Below, piece after piece: positions 16,473-25,032 of a DNA stretch of 64,000 bases. Under the pieces are notes generated by a model. That model worked only from the letters and a program-made list of their open reading frames with translations. It was not told where the DNA came from and did not search any database. Both the position numbers and the translations under genes were made by a program. Position 1 is the first letter of the stretch. Each line of letters begins with the position of its first letter. Origin of the DNA: an uncultured Bacteroidales bacterium (GTDB taxonomy: Bacteria > Bacteroidota > Bacteroidia > Bacteroidales > P3); the NCBI GenBank assembly GCA_900318835.1, contig ONLW01000010.1, positions 1 through 64,000 of the forward strand, read 5' to 3'.

Positions 16473-16946
16473 TTACTTCTTGCGAGTGCCTTTGGAGGCA
16501 TTGTAGAAGATTTTCAGAGCACCGGCCTTGCGAAGTTCCTGTTTGATGTCGGTCACCATACCCATACGTACCTGTTTGTCAGCCTTGATGGCAGTGGTGA
16601 GGAAGGGACGGTCGGCCTCGATACGCTGTTCGCGTTCTTTTTCCACGAAAGCGATGATGTCGGAGACTTCGGAGATCTGGTCGTTGAGCTGTATACGGGG
16701 TTCGGTGCCGTATTTCTTCTGCTGTTCGGGCATGGGAACACCGACGTTGATATAGCTCACGAGGCTCTTCTTTTCAAGTTTGGTCACTTCGGTACCTTGT
16801 GGAGGGATAATCTTCACATAGAGGGTGCTCTCGCGCATGGTAGTGATGACCATGAAGAAGAACAGCAGCATGAAGATAATGTCACTCATGGAGCCCATGT
16901 TGAGAGCGGGCGTCTCTTTTGCTTTTTTACCAGTAAAACGTGCCAT
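16473..16946 (-). CDS. exbD: ExbD/TolR-family biopolymer transport protein (second copy)
   Basis: The 157-residue protein has a short cytoplasmic N-terminus, one membrane helix containing the essential Asp (MGSMSDIIFMLLFFFMVITTM), and a periplasmic domain of about 110 residues. ExbD couples the proton motive force, through ExbB, to outer-membrane work. Its ATG overlaps the stop of the preceding exbD (TAATG). It lacks the Pro-rich segment found in the first copy, so the two are not interchangeable duplicates. Confidence 0.9.
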   Translation of the reverse strand: MARFTGKKAKETPALNMGSMSDIIFMLLFFFMVITTMRESTLYVKIIPPQGTEVTKLEKKSLVSYINVGVPMPEQQKKYGTEPRIQLNDQISEVSDIIAFVEKEREQRIEADRPFLTTAIKADKQVRMGMVTDIKQELRKAGALKIFYNASKGTRKK

Positions 16947-17515
16947 TATTTACCTCCAATTTTTGTAGGCTCGGCCTCGGAGATGGCCATGGGGATGGCG
17001 GTCTCGACGGCTTTGCGCTGTGGTTCACTAAGGTCGGCATAGTGTTTGCCGAAGCGGGAAGTTGCCAGTTCGTCGCGCATTTCGTTGATGGCGGCGGTCA
17101 ACTCGTTCTGCACTTGCAGGTACATGTCATAGGAAGTACCGCGGTCGTTGCGGAGGGAGATGACGCCTTTCGATACATCGTAGGTACCGAGGAGGTCAAT
17201 CTGTGTGGGTTTCTTCTCGGGCATGTGCGCTTTGTTCTGCGGATTGCCCAGGAATTCTTTCGCACGGTCTTTGAGGTCCTCGATGCGGCCGTACTCTGTG
17301 TTGAAGAGCAAGCGGTCGTCTTTGTTGACCATCACGACGAAGATATTGCGCTCTTTGACTTCTGGCGGGTCTACGTTGTCAGGCAGAGGAGGCGGAAGCT
17401 TCCTCGCGAGGCCCATGTCCGAGTTGATGTTGGAGACCATCAAGAAGAAGGCCAACAGCAGGAACGAGATGTCGGACATCGAGCTAGTATTCAATCCAGG
17501 AGTTTTTCTAGCCAT
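16946..17515 (-). CDS. exbD: ExbD/TolR-family biopolymer transport protein (first copy)
   Basis: The 189-residue protein has the membrane helix SSMSDISFLLLAFFLMVSNI with the proton-carrying Asp near residue 15, then LARKLPPPLPDN and a periplasmic domain larger than in the second copy. The layout ExbB, 4-TM protein, ExbD, ExbD in one transcription unit is typical of Bacteroidetes energising modules (TonB or gliding-type motors). It lies 3 bases after the 4-TM gene. Confidence 0.9.
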   Translation of the reverse strand: MARKTPGLNTSSMSDISFLLLAFFLMVSNINSDMGLARKLPPPLPDNVDPPEVKERNIFVVMVNKDDRLLFNTEYGRIEDLKDRAKEFLGNPQNKAHMPEKKPTQIDLLGTYDVSKGVISLRNDRGTSYDMYLQVQNELTAAINEMRDELATSRFGKHYADLSEPQRKAVETAIPMAISEAEPTKIGGK

Positions 17516-17518
17516 ATC

Positions 17519-17995
17519 TTATTTCTTTTTTAAAGATTTAGCGACTTCGGAATAAATGATGCAGCCAGCGGCACCGATCACAAGGATGTAGACCAGGATA
17601 CAGGCTGCGCCGATGAGTTTGGAGGTACCTTCAGTGGTGCCGCTCTTCTCCATCAAGGCAGGGGTTACATCGTCGCCTTTGGCCAGCAGGAAAGCAGCCA
17701 GGCAAATTACGATGACAACACCGAGAATGATGAAGAATTTCTTGGCATAGCCAGGGACGTTTTTGAATCGGTCGGCCAGCTTGATGCACAGGAAGTAGAT
17801 GATGGCTACGATGGAAAGGCACACCATGGCCGCAAGAATCCAGTAGATGGTATCGAAGAGACCACCCTCCCGGACATCGGCCAGAGTCTTCACATCGCTA
17901 CCGTTGTTCATGGCAAAGAGAATCGCGAGCACGAGGCACAGGATGGCAATGCCGAGACCAACATAAGTGATGATTTTATCGGTTTTCTCTTTCAT
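17519..17995 (-). CDS. Four-helix membrane protein of the ExbB/ExbD module
   Basis: The 158-residue protein has four predicted membrane helices (about 10-28, 48-70, 85-105 and 127-149) and a lysine-rich C-terminus. It has no catalytic motif. Its fixed position between exbB and exbD suggests an accessory part of that motor complex. It lies 66 bases downstream of exbB. I do not recognise a named family. Confidence 0.82.
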   Translation of the reverse strand: MKEKTDKIITYVGLGIAILCLVLAILFAMNNGSDVKTLADVREGGLFDTIYWILAAMVCLSIVAIIYFLCIKLADRFKNVPGYAKKFFIILGVVIVICLAAFLLAKGDDVTPALMEKSGTTEGTSKLIGAACILVYILVIGAAGCIIYSEVAKSLKKK

Positions 17996-18061
17996 AATGG
18001 TTCTTTTTTTACGTTGTTAAGTTAATACGTTGATACGTTTACGGGATATTCCCGGGAACCA

Positions 18062-18886
18062 TTATTTGTGGTACTTCACGAGGATGTCCATGAAGGAGAT
18101 GCTGCCGTCTTCCATCTGGTCAACAAGGCTCTCGATCTTGGTGAGGATGTAGTTGTAGAAAATCTGAAGGATAATGGCAACGATAAGACCGCCAATGGTG
18201 GTTAACAGAGCCACTTTCATACCGCCAGCGACGACGGTCGGGCTGATGTCACCGGCAACCTCGATGTCATCGAAGGCCTGCACCATTCCGACAACGGTGC
18301 CGAGGAATCCGAAGGAAGGTGCCAGGGCGATGAACAGACCGATCCAGGTGAGGTTGTTCTCGAGGCGGGCCATCTGGACACCACCGTAGCTGGTGACGGA
18401 TTTTTCAACGTTCTCCAGGCCCTGGTCGACGCGGTCGAGACCCTGGTAGAAGATGCTGGCCACGGGGCCACGGGTGTTGCGGCAAAGCTCTTTGGCGCCC
18501 TCATAGTTGCCGCCCTTGACGTTCTCCTCAATGCCGTTGAGAAGTTTTTTGACGTTAGTGGTGGCCATGTTCAGGTAGAGGATGCGCTCGATGATGAGGG
18601 CCATACCGAAAATGAGGCAGAGGAGCACGGGGGTCATCCAGCCGGCACCACCCTGGATGTACTTCTCTTTAAGCACCTGGTGGAACGACTTGGTGGTCTC
18701 CTCGGCGGCGGGGGCAGTCTCTTCGACAGCCTCGGTGGCGGCGACAGCTTCGTCAGCAGCCTGCTCGGTGGCCTCGGCAACCTGTTCTGTGGCTTCGGCA
18801 GCGGGTTGATCCTGTGCCTTCACGTCATTGAAGTTGGCAAATGTCAACAGTCCGACTATTGACATCAAAGCAATTACTTTTTTCAT
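18062..18886 (-). CDS. exbB: ExbB/TolQ/MotA-family proton channel protein
   Basis: The 274-residue protein starts with a signal-like helix ending VKAQ, followed by an unusual stretch of about 45 residues rich in Ala, Glu and Thr (AEATEQVAEATEQ and similar). Three membrane helices of the MotA/TolQ/ExbB fold follow (about 82-100, 180-205 and 220-245), with SFGFLGTVVGMVQAFDDI in the second. It forms the inner-membrane stator around ExbD. The long periplasmic Ala/Glu extension is absent from E. coli ExbB. It is the first gene of the module, with its own promoter. Confidence 0.93.
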   Translation of the reverse strand: MKKVIALMSIVGLLTFANFNDVKAQDQPAAEATEQVAEATEQAADEAVAATEAVEETAPAAEETTKSFHQVLKEKYIQGGAGWMTPVLLCLIFGMALIIERILYLNMATTNVKKLLNGIEENVKGGNYEGAKELCRNTRGPVASIFYQGLDRVDQGLENVEKSVTSYGGVQMARLENNLTWIGLFIALAPSFGFLGTVVGMVQAFDDIEVAGDISPTVVAGGMKVALLTTIGGLIVAIILQIFYNYILTKIESLVDQMEDGSISFMDILVKYHK

Positions 18887-18949
18887 GATGTTTTTAGTGT
18901 GTTGATTATTAATTAATTGTTTATACTTTGCCTATTATATTTCGTACTG

Positions 18950-18981
18950 CAAATATACAAATATTTTATAATGTGGCCAAA
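18950..18981 (-). promoter_or_regulatory. Bacteroidales promoter of the ExbB module
   Basis: Minus-strand TTTG (18981-18978), a 20-base spacer and TATATTTG (18957-18950) match the consensus exactly. It lies 64 bases upstream of the exbB ATG. Confidence 0.85.
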
Positions 18982-18987
18982 AAATAA

Positions 18988-19971
18988 TTATTTTTTTCTG
19001 CCATTGAGGCTATCCATCATTTCGTGAAGGGGCTTTTTTAACTCCTCCGAAGCTTGGATGCCGTTGAGGCATTGATTGGCGGTTTCGAACTCTGAGGCGA
19101 TAGCCTCTTCCACTTTGGTGCGGAGGTTGATGGCATTGTAGAGCTCCAGTACGCGATGCACTTTCTCTTCTTCGTTCATATTGTTTTTGGCGGAGAAGAG
19201 GGTGGTGAGTTCTTTTTTCTGTTCGGGCAGGCATAGATTCAGGGCGGCCAGTGGAAGATAGCTTTTTTTGTTGTCGCGGATATCCTGTCCTGTTTTCTTG
19301 CCAAAGACGGCTGTGTCGCCATAGCCGTCGAGGAGGTCGTCCTGCAGTTGGAATGCCAGCCCCATATGGATGCCGAACTCATAGAGTTTGGCACTCTCTT
19401 TGTCTGGTGCTCCGGCATAGAGGGAACCAATCTTGAGGGCTCCGGCCAGCAGCACGGCGGTTTTCTGGCGTATCATGTCCATGTAGTCGCTGATACTCAC
19501 CTCGTCGAGCGTCATGGTCTCGAAGTTCATGTCTTTCTGCTGTCCTTCACAGACCTCGATTGCTGTTTCGTTGAAGCATTGTAGAATCTCATGCAAGTGT
19601 GGCGTCGGTTGTCGGAGGAAGTAGCGCCAAGCGAGGGCGAACATGGTGTCGCCACTGAGGATGGCGGTATTGTCGCCCCACTTGGTGTATACAGTGGGTT
19701 GTCCGCGACGCAGGGGGGAGCGGTCCATCAGGTCGTCGTGCAATAGGGTAAAGTTATGGAAGGTCTCGATTCCGAGGGCTGCGTCGCGGGCCTCCGCTTC
19801 CTCGCCTCCAAAGAGGGCGTTGGCGGCAAGCAGTAGGGTGGGGCGGATGCGTTTTCCACCCAGTCGCAGGGTGTAATTGATAGGCTCGTAGAGTTCCTTT
19901 GGCTCAAAGACAAACTTCTCTTCGGCGAATATCTCTGATACGCGGTCGAAATAATATTTTATACTATTCAT
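18988..19971 (-). CDS. Trans-isoprenyl diphosphate synthase
   Basis: The 327-residue protein has the first aspartate-rich motif DDLMD (residues 79-83), followed by RRGQPT, and the second motif QLQDDLLDGYGD near residue 233. GGKRIRP near residue 38 binds isopentenyl diphosphate. It adds isopentenyl units to allylic diphosphates. Its length, and Phe/His at the positions before the first motif, fit a short- to medium-chain enzyme (farnesyl or geranylgeranyl class) or the octaprenyl type for menaquinone; I cannot decide between them. It follows the TPR gene at 10 bases. Confidence 0.9.
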   Translation of the reverse strand: MNSIKYYFDRVSEIFAEEKFVFEPKELYEPINYTLRLGGKRIRPTLLLAANALFGGEEAEARDAALGIETFHNFTLLHDDLMDRSPLRRGQPTVYTKWGDNTAILSGDTMFALAWRYFLRQPTPHLHEILQCFNETAIEVCEGQQKDMNFETMTLDEVSISDYMDMIRQKTAVLLAGALKIGSLYAGAPDKESAKLYEFGIHMGLAFQLQDDLLDGYGDTAVFGKKTGQDIRDNKKSYLPLAALNLCLPEQKKELTTLFSAKNNMNEEEKVHRVLELYNAINLRTKVEEAIASEFETANQCLNGIQASEELKKPLHEMMDSLNGRKK

Positions 19972-19981
19972 ATTTATAATA

Positions 19982-21091
19982 TTAATAGGCTATTCCGTGT
20001 TGTGTACACCACTTCTGTGCTTTCTTGTGCCCCAATTTGGCAGCACGTTTATAGTTGTTCTGTTCTTGTTTGGACTTCTTCTGCTTGGCATATAATTCGG
20101 CGATGCGGCAGTAGGTTTCAGCATCCTTTTTGTTGATTTCCACAGCGTGTTGGTAGCAGCGGATTGCTTTCCCGAATTCGCCCAACTCAGCATAGGTGCG
20201 TCCCATGAGGCGGTGAGATTCGCTCTGTTTGGGGTCTATGCGCGAGGCGGTACGATAGAGCGCCAATGCCTGATTGTAGTCGGCCTGGTTGAAATAGATG
20301 TCTCCCAGTCGATTGTAGGCGTTGATGTAAGTACTGTCGTATCGTATGACTGTCTCCAGACACTCTATGGCGTTGTTTTTTTCGCCTTTGAGCAGATAGG
20401 CCCAGCCTAGGCAGTAGATGAGTTTAATGGAGTTGCGCTCCACTTTGAGGCCTTTCTTGAGGGTGGTGATGGCAAGGTCGTAATGGTTACGATAACAGTA
20501 CATTGTGCCTAAGTTGAAGTAGGCATCGATATTTTTCGGATCAGTCTGAATGGCTTTACGAAAGGTCTGAGTAGCTTCGTTGTCGTTGCCTTTGTAGAAC
20601 TGGATGATGCCAACAACGTTGATGGCGCGGGCCGACTTGGGGTCCTCTTTCTGTGCTTTATGGGCCCAGGAGAGAGCATTGGTGTAGTTCTCGTCAATGC
20701 AGTAAACTAGCGCGAGGGTAGCCATAGCCGAGGCGCGGAGCGCGTTCTCGTGGCTGTCAGCTATCTCAATGGCTTTCTCGGCGGCACGTTTGGCGGCAGG
20801 CCAGTCGTGCAACTCAGCTTGACATTCTGCCAGATGTGTCATCGCCAGAGCGCTGCTATCGGCTTTTGTGAGCCATTTGGCTGCTTCGGAGAAATGCTCC
20901 TGATGTTGTAGCAGCATTCCCAGCCGCAGACGAGCCTCTGCATTGGTGTCCACAGCTTCACGGTAATAGCCGACAGCAAGGTCGTTGAGACCCTTGCTGT
21001 CGGCTATTATACCTTTCTCGAGACTCCCTTGGGCGTGGATACCCATGGAAAGCATCAAGATGAAGCTTAGTATGAACAATCTGCGAGACAT
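19982..21091 (-). CDS. Secreted or periplasmic TPR-repeat protein
   Basis: The 369-residue protein has a signal peptide (MSRRLFILSFILMLSMGIHAQ) and then about eight to nine tetratricopeptide repeats, for example AINVVGIIQFYKGNDNEATQTFRKAI. It ends in a Lys-rich helix. TPRs provide a protein-binding scaffold; no catalytic domain is seen. It begins at the base after the valS stop, so it is probably co-transcribed with valS and the prenyl synthase. Confidence 0.85.
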   Translation of the reverse strand: MSRRLFILSFILMLSMGIHAQGSLEKGIIADSKGLNDLAVGYYREAVDTNAEARLRLGMLLQHQEHFSEAAKWLTKADSSALAMTHLAECQAELHDWPAAKRAAEKAIEIADSHENALRASAMATLALVYCIDENYTNALSWAHKAQKEDPKSARAINVVGIIQFYKGNDNEATQTFRKAIQTDPKNIDAYFNLGTMYCYRNHYDLAITTLKKGLKVERNSIKLIYCLGWAYLLKGEKNNAIECLETVIRYDSTYINAYNRLGDIYFNQADYNQALALYRTASRIDPKQSESHRLMGRTYAELGEFGKAIRCYQHAVEINKKDAETYCRIAELYAKQKKSKQEQNNYKRAAKLGHKKAQKWCTQHGIAY

Positions 21092-23809
21092 TTATTCGAG
21101 GCTTGCAATCTGTGCTTTCAAAGCGGCGATTTTTGTCTCGGCATCGCGCTGTTTGTTGCGCTCTTTCTCGATGACTGCTGCAGGGGCACCATTAACGAAC
21201 TTCTCATTACTTAGTTTCTTCAGTACACTGGCAAGGAATCCTTCAGCGTACTTCAGTTCGTCCTGCAACTTCTTGAGTTCCTCGTCTTTGTTGACGTTCT
21301 CAGGCATCGGCACGAAGCACTCCATGGTGCCGACCATAAAGGATAGGGCACCGGAGGGCTTCTCTTTCACTTCGTTGATGGCGCTGACATTGGCCATCTT
21401 ACGCACGATGCCGTTGAAACGGTCGAAGCGGTAGCGGTCGTCGGGAGCAATAAACGAGACTTCTAAAGCCTCCTTGGGTGAGAGGTTGCGGGTGTTGCGG
21501 ATGTTGCGCACGCCGGCGATGACCTCCTTGGCAGTGTCGAATTCGTCGAGCATGCGCTGGTCGTAGAAGACAGAGGTGGGCATGTGCTGGTTCATAATGC
21601 TGAAGTTGGCATTGATGAAGGCGGCCTTCTCGTCGTCCTTGCCGATGGTCTGTAAGGCATGCCAGATTTCTTCTGTAACGAAGGGCATGAAGGGGTGCAT
21701 GAGGAGCATGAGGCGGGAGAAGATGGAGATGGTGGCGTCGTAGGTCTCGCGGTCGATGGGAGTGCCATAGGCGGGCTTGACCATCTCGAGGTACCACGAG
21801 CAGAAGTCGTCCCAGATAAGCTTGTAGGTGGCCATAAGGGCCTCGCTGAGGCGGTACTGGTCGAAGTCTTTCTCGATTTCTTCGATGACCTGTGCCATAC
21901 GTTGCTCCATCCACTGGACGGCGACGGCATTAGTTTCACTAGTTGAACTAGTTTCACTAGATATTTGCCAGCCGGAGACCAGGCGCAGGGCATTCCACAT
22001 TTTGTTGCTGAAGTTGCGGCCCTGTTCGCAGATCTTCTCGTCGAAGAGGATGTCGTTGCCGGCAGGAGCGGTGAGCAGCATACCCATGCGGACGCCATCG
22101 GCACCGTATTCTTCCATCAACTTGATGGGATCGGGGCTGTTGCCGAGCGATTTGGACATCTTGCGGCCCAGCTTGTCGCGCACCACACCGGTGAAGTAGA
22201 CATTGCGGAAAGGCACGTCATGCATATACTCCTCTCCGGCCATAATCATGCGGGCCACCCAGAAGAAGATGATGTCGGGGGCGGTGATGAGATCGACGGT
22301 GGGGTAGTAGTAGTTGATTTCGGGGTTGCCGGGGTTGCGGATGCCGTCGAAGAGGCTGATAGGCCAGAGCCAAGAGCTGAACCATGTGTCGAGGGCATCT
22401 TCATCCTGATGCATCTCGCCGGTATAGTTGTATTTCTCCTTGGCAATCTTGCGGGCTTCCTCCTCGTTGAGGGCCACAATGATTTCCTCCTTGCCGTTCA
22501 CTTCGATGTACCATGCCGGGATACGGTGGCCCCACCAGAGTTGGCGGCTGATGCACCAATCCTGGATGTTCTCCAGCCATTGGCGATAGGTGTTTTTGTA
22601 CTTCTCGGGGTAAAATTTAATCTTGCCTTCCATGGCGGGCGGCAGGGCGATGTCGGCAAAGTGCTGCATCTTGAGGAACCACTGCAGCGAGAGGCGTGGC
22701 TCGATGGCGGTGTCGGGGTTGCGCTGCGAGTAGCCCACCTTGTTGGTATAGTCCTCGACCTTCTCCATGAGGCCTGCTGCCTCGAGGTCTTTGGCGATCT
22801 GCTTGCGGCAGGCGAAGCGGTCCATGCCTACGTAGAGGGGCGACTGCTCGGAGATGGTTCCGTCGGCGTTGAAGATATCGATTGTCTCGAGGTTGTGGGT
22901 CTTGCCCAGATTGTAGTCGTTGACATCGTGGGCGGGTGTCACCTTCAGACAGCCGGTACCGAATTCGATGTCCACGTAGCGGTCTTCGATGACGGGTACC
23001 TCGCGACCTACGAGGGGCACGATGACACGGTGGCCGCGAAGCCACTGGTTCTTCGGATCCTTGGGGTTGATGCACATGGCGGTATCGCCCATGATGGTCT
23101 CGGGACGCGTGGTGGCGACGACGGCGTAGTAGCCTTTCTCGTCCTTGTGGATGATTTCGCCTTCCCCAGTGACCAAATCGCTGGGCACACTGTCTGCAAG
23201 ATAATATTTCAGGTAGTAGAGTTTGGAGCGCTCCTCCTTGTATTCCACTTCCTCGGTCGAGAGGGCGGTGAGAGCCTTGGGGTCCCAGTTGATCATACGC
23301 AGGCCGCGGTAGATGAGGCCTTTGTTGTAGAGATCTACGAAGACCTTGGTGACACTTTCACTGCGGGTGTCGTCCATGGTGAAGGCGGTGCGGTCCCAGT
23401 CGCAAGAGGCACCGAGTTTGCGGAGCTGCTGCAAGATGATGCCGCCATGCTTGTGGGTCCACTCCCAGGCATGCTCGAGGAACTGTTCTCGGGTGAGATC
23501 GTGCTTCTTGATGCCCTGCTCGGAGAGGGCTTTCACCACTTTAGCCTCTGTGGCGATGCTGGCGTGGTCGGTGCCGGGTACCCAGCAGGCGTTCTTGCCT
23601 TGCATGCGGGCGCGGCGCACCAGCACATCCTGGATGGTGTTGTTGAGCATGTGCCCCATGTGCAGCACGCCGGTCACGTTGGGCGGCGGGATGACGATGG
23701 TGTAGGGCACACGGTGGTCAGGCTCCGAGTGGAAAAGTTTCTTGTCGAGCCAGAATTGATACCATTTCTCCTCGATGGCACGAGGATCGTATTTCGATGC
23801 TAATTCCAT
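21092..23809 (-). CDS. valS: Valyl-tRNA synthetase
   Basis: The 905-residue class I synthetase has [14 protein letters not shown] near residue 41 (the HIGH motif), the editing domain, and KMSKS at about residues 550-554. It ends with the Arg-binding and coiled-coil arm typical of ValRS (residues about 835-905). It charges tRNA-Val. Near residue 618 it has a low-complexity stretch, [11 protein letters not shown], encoded by repeats of the 9-mer ACTAGTGAA (21940-21972), which looks like a recent insertion in a linker. Confidence 0.98.
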   Translation of the reverse strand: MELASKYDPRAIEEKWYQFWLDKKLFHSEPDHRVPYTIVIPPPNVTGVLHMGHMLNNTIQDVLVRRARMQGKNACWVPGTDHASIATEAKVVKALSEQGIKKHDLTREQFLEHAWEWTHKHGGIILQQLRKLGASCDWDRTAFTMDDTRSESVTKVFVDLYNKGLIYRGLRMINWDPKALTALSTEEVEYKEERSKLYYLKYYLADSVPSDLVTGEGEIIHKDEKGYYAVVATTRPETIMGDTAMCINPKDPKNQWLRGHRVIVPLVGREVPVIEDRYVDIEFGTGCLKVTPAHDVNDYNLGKTHNLETIDIFNADGTISEQSPLYVGMDRFACRKQIAKDLEAAGLMEKVEDYTNKVGYSQRNPDTAIEPRLSLQWFLKMQHFADIALPPAMEGKIKFYPEKYKNTYRQWLENIQDWCISRQLWWGHRIPAWYIEVNGKEEIIVALNEEEARKIAKEKYNYTGEMHQDEDALDTWFSSWLWPISLFDGIRNPGNPEINYYYPTVDLITAPDIIFFWVARMIMAGEEYMHDVPFRNVYFTGVVRDKLGRKMSKSLGNSPDPIKLMEEYGADGVRMGMLLTAPAGNDILFDEKICEQGRNFSNKMWNALRLVSGWQISSETSSTSETNAVAVQWMEQRMAQVIEEIEKDFDQYRLSEALMATYKLIWDDFCSWYLEMVKPAYGTPIDRETYDATISIFSRLMLLMHPFMPFVTEEIWHALQTIGKDDEKAAFINANFSIMNQHMPTSVFYDQRMLDEFDTAKEVIAGVRNIRNTRNLSPKEALEVSFIAPDDRYRFDRFNGIVRKMANVSAINEVKEKPSGALSFMVGTMECFVPMPENVNKDEELKKLQDELKYAEGFLASVLKKLSNEKFVNGAPAAVIEKERNKQRDAETKIAALKAQIASLE

Positions 23810-23819
23810 TTATTGTCTG

Positions 23820-24392
23820 TTAGTTGTATTTCTTTGCACGCTTCTCGACCTGTTTGGACACTTCGTCGGAGTTGAAGGGGATGGAAAGACCGACGCCGAA
23901 GTTCAGACCGTTGATTTCCTTGAATTTCGGGACAATTTCGTAGCCAACGGAGAAGTGGAGGAAGTAGACGTTGACAACCAGTGTGGGAGCCATGGTGAAG
24001 TAGGTGTGACCCTCTTTGTCCTGAAGGTTTCCGGTATTGTCATAGATGAGTTCATCGGCCTTGTTGAAGCCCATCACGAACATCGGACGGAACGAGATGG
24101 CGCCCCAGCCTGTGACGTCCTTGTCAAAATTGTAGCCTATCCAGCCGAAACGCATCGACCAGGTCGGCTCGCGTTTCACGTTGTCGTTGATGGTGAACTT
24201 GTTGCCGTCGCCGAAGCCAACCGACATGAAGGAGCCACCAGCCAGTGAGAAGCCGTAGGGGTAGCCCGTCTGGTAGGAATAGCCCACCATCTTCATCCAG
24301 CGGTACTCAATGTTGAAGATGTTTTTCTTCTCCTGTGCAAAAGCACCGACCATCAGCGAAAGCATCGCCACTAAAAGAATACTTTTTTTCAT
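23820..24392 (-). CDS. Small outer-membrane or secreted barrel-like protein
   Basis: The ATG at 24392 gives MKKSILLVAMLSLMVGAFAQ, a clear signal peptide. A longer in-frame start at 24518 would run into the rhomboid gene and has no signal. The mature part of about 170 residues alternates hydrophobic and polar residues with many Gly and aromatics (GWGAISFRPMFVMGF), suggesting an 8-strand barrel. The C-terminus is basic. The family is not recognised. It lies between the rhomboid gene and valS on the same strand. Confidence 0.75.
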   Translation of the reverse strand: MKKSILLVAMLSLMVGAFAQEKKNIFNIEYRWMKMVGYSYQTGYPYGFSLAGGSFMSVGFGDGNKFTINDNVKREPTWSMRFGWIGYNFDKDVTGWGAISFRPMFVMGFNKADELIYDNTGNLQDKEGHTYFTMAPTLVVNVYFLHFSVGYEIVPKFKEINGLNFGVGLSIPFNSDEVSKQVEKRAKKYN

Positions 24393-24423
24393 GTTGTTTA
24401 ATTTTATGTTATTATTACTATTT

Positions 24424-25032
24424 TTAAAATTTCGAGAACGGATGCTTCCGCCACCACATGATGAGCAGGAAGCCGATGAGCATGCCGCCCAGGTGTGCAA
24501 AGTGGGCGATGCCGTCATAGGAGTAGAAGATGCCCTGTATCAGCTCGATGGCTATCATGCCGCCAATGAACCATTTGGTCTTGATGGGCATGAGGAAGTA
24601 AAGATAGATATACTCATTGGGGAAGGTCATGCCGAAAGCTAGCAGCAGGCCGTAAACCGCCGCCGAGGCGCCTACGGTGACATGCAACCCTGGAATTATC
24701 GAATAGAGCAATCCAGCCCCGATGCCACAGGCCAGATAGTAGAAGATGAAACGCTTTGTGCCCCAGAAGTTCTCCATGGCGGCACCAAACATCCATAGGT
24801 TGAACATATTGAAAAAGATGTGGCTGAAGTTGGCATGCATGAACATGTAGGTCAGTGGTTGCCAAAACTGGAACATTTCGGTGTCAGTGCTGAACAGTGC
24901 CAGATAGTTTTCAATAGCGATACCTTGCCGTTCCATTACAATGTCGGCGGCGAAAACGAGGGCATTGATGATGAGTAGATGCTTTACCGCGGTGGGCAGC
25001 AGGCTGAATCCTTGGGGGTGGTATTGTGTCAT
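24424..25032 (-). CDS. Rhomboid-family intramembrane serine protease
   Basis: The 202-residue protein has six predicted membrane helices. The catalytic Ser123 is in GASAAVYG and the catalytic His180 is in FAHLGGMLIGF. HANFSHIFFNMFNLWMFG matches the conserved HxxxNM region of the second helix. It cleaves membrane substrates within the bilayer. Its ATG overlaps the mutL stop by 4 bases. Confidence 0.94.
   Translation of the reverse strand: MTQYHPQGFSLLPTAVKHLLIINALVFAADIVMERQGIAIENYLALFSTDTEMFQFWQPLTYMFMHANFSHIFFNMFNLWMFGAAMENFWGTKRFIFYYLACGIGAGLLYSIIPGLHVTVGASAAVYGLLLAFGMTFPNEYIYLYFLMPIKTKWFIGGMIAIELIQGIFYSYDGIAHFAHLGGMLIGFLLIMWWRKHPFSKF

Noticed and set aside
21965-23803. A 612-codon open frame on the plus strand opposite valS
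   Set aside because: valS has complete motifs on the minus strand. The antisense frame arises from the GC-rich third codon positions; its translation is rich in His/Val/Gly with no known domain.
24393-24518. Longer start for the small barrel gene
   Set aside because: It would overlap the rhomboid coding end region and hide a perfect signal peptide; the ATG at 24392 fits.
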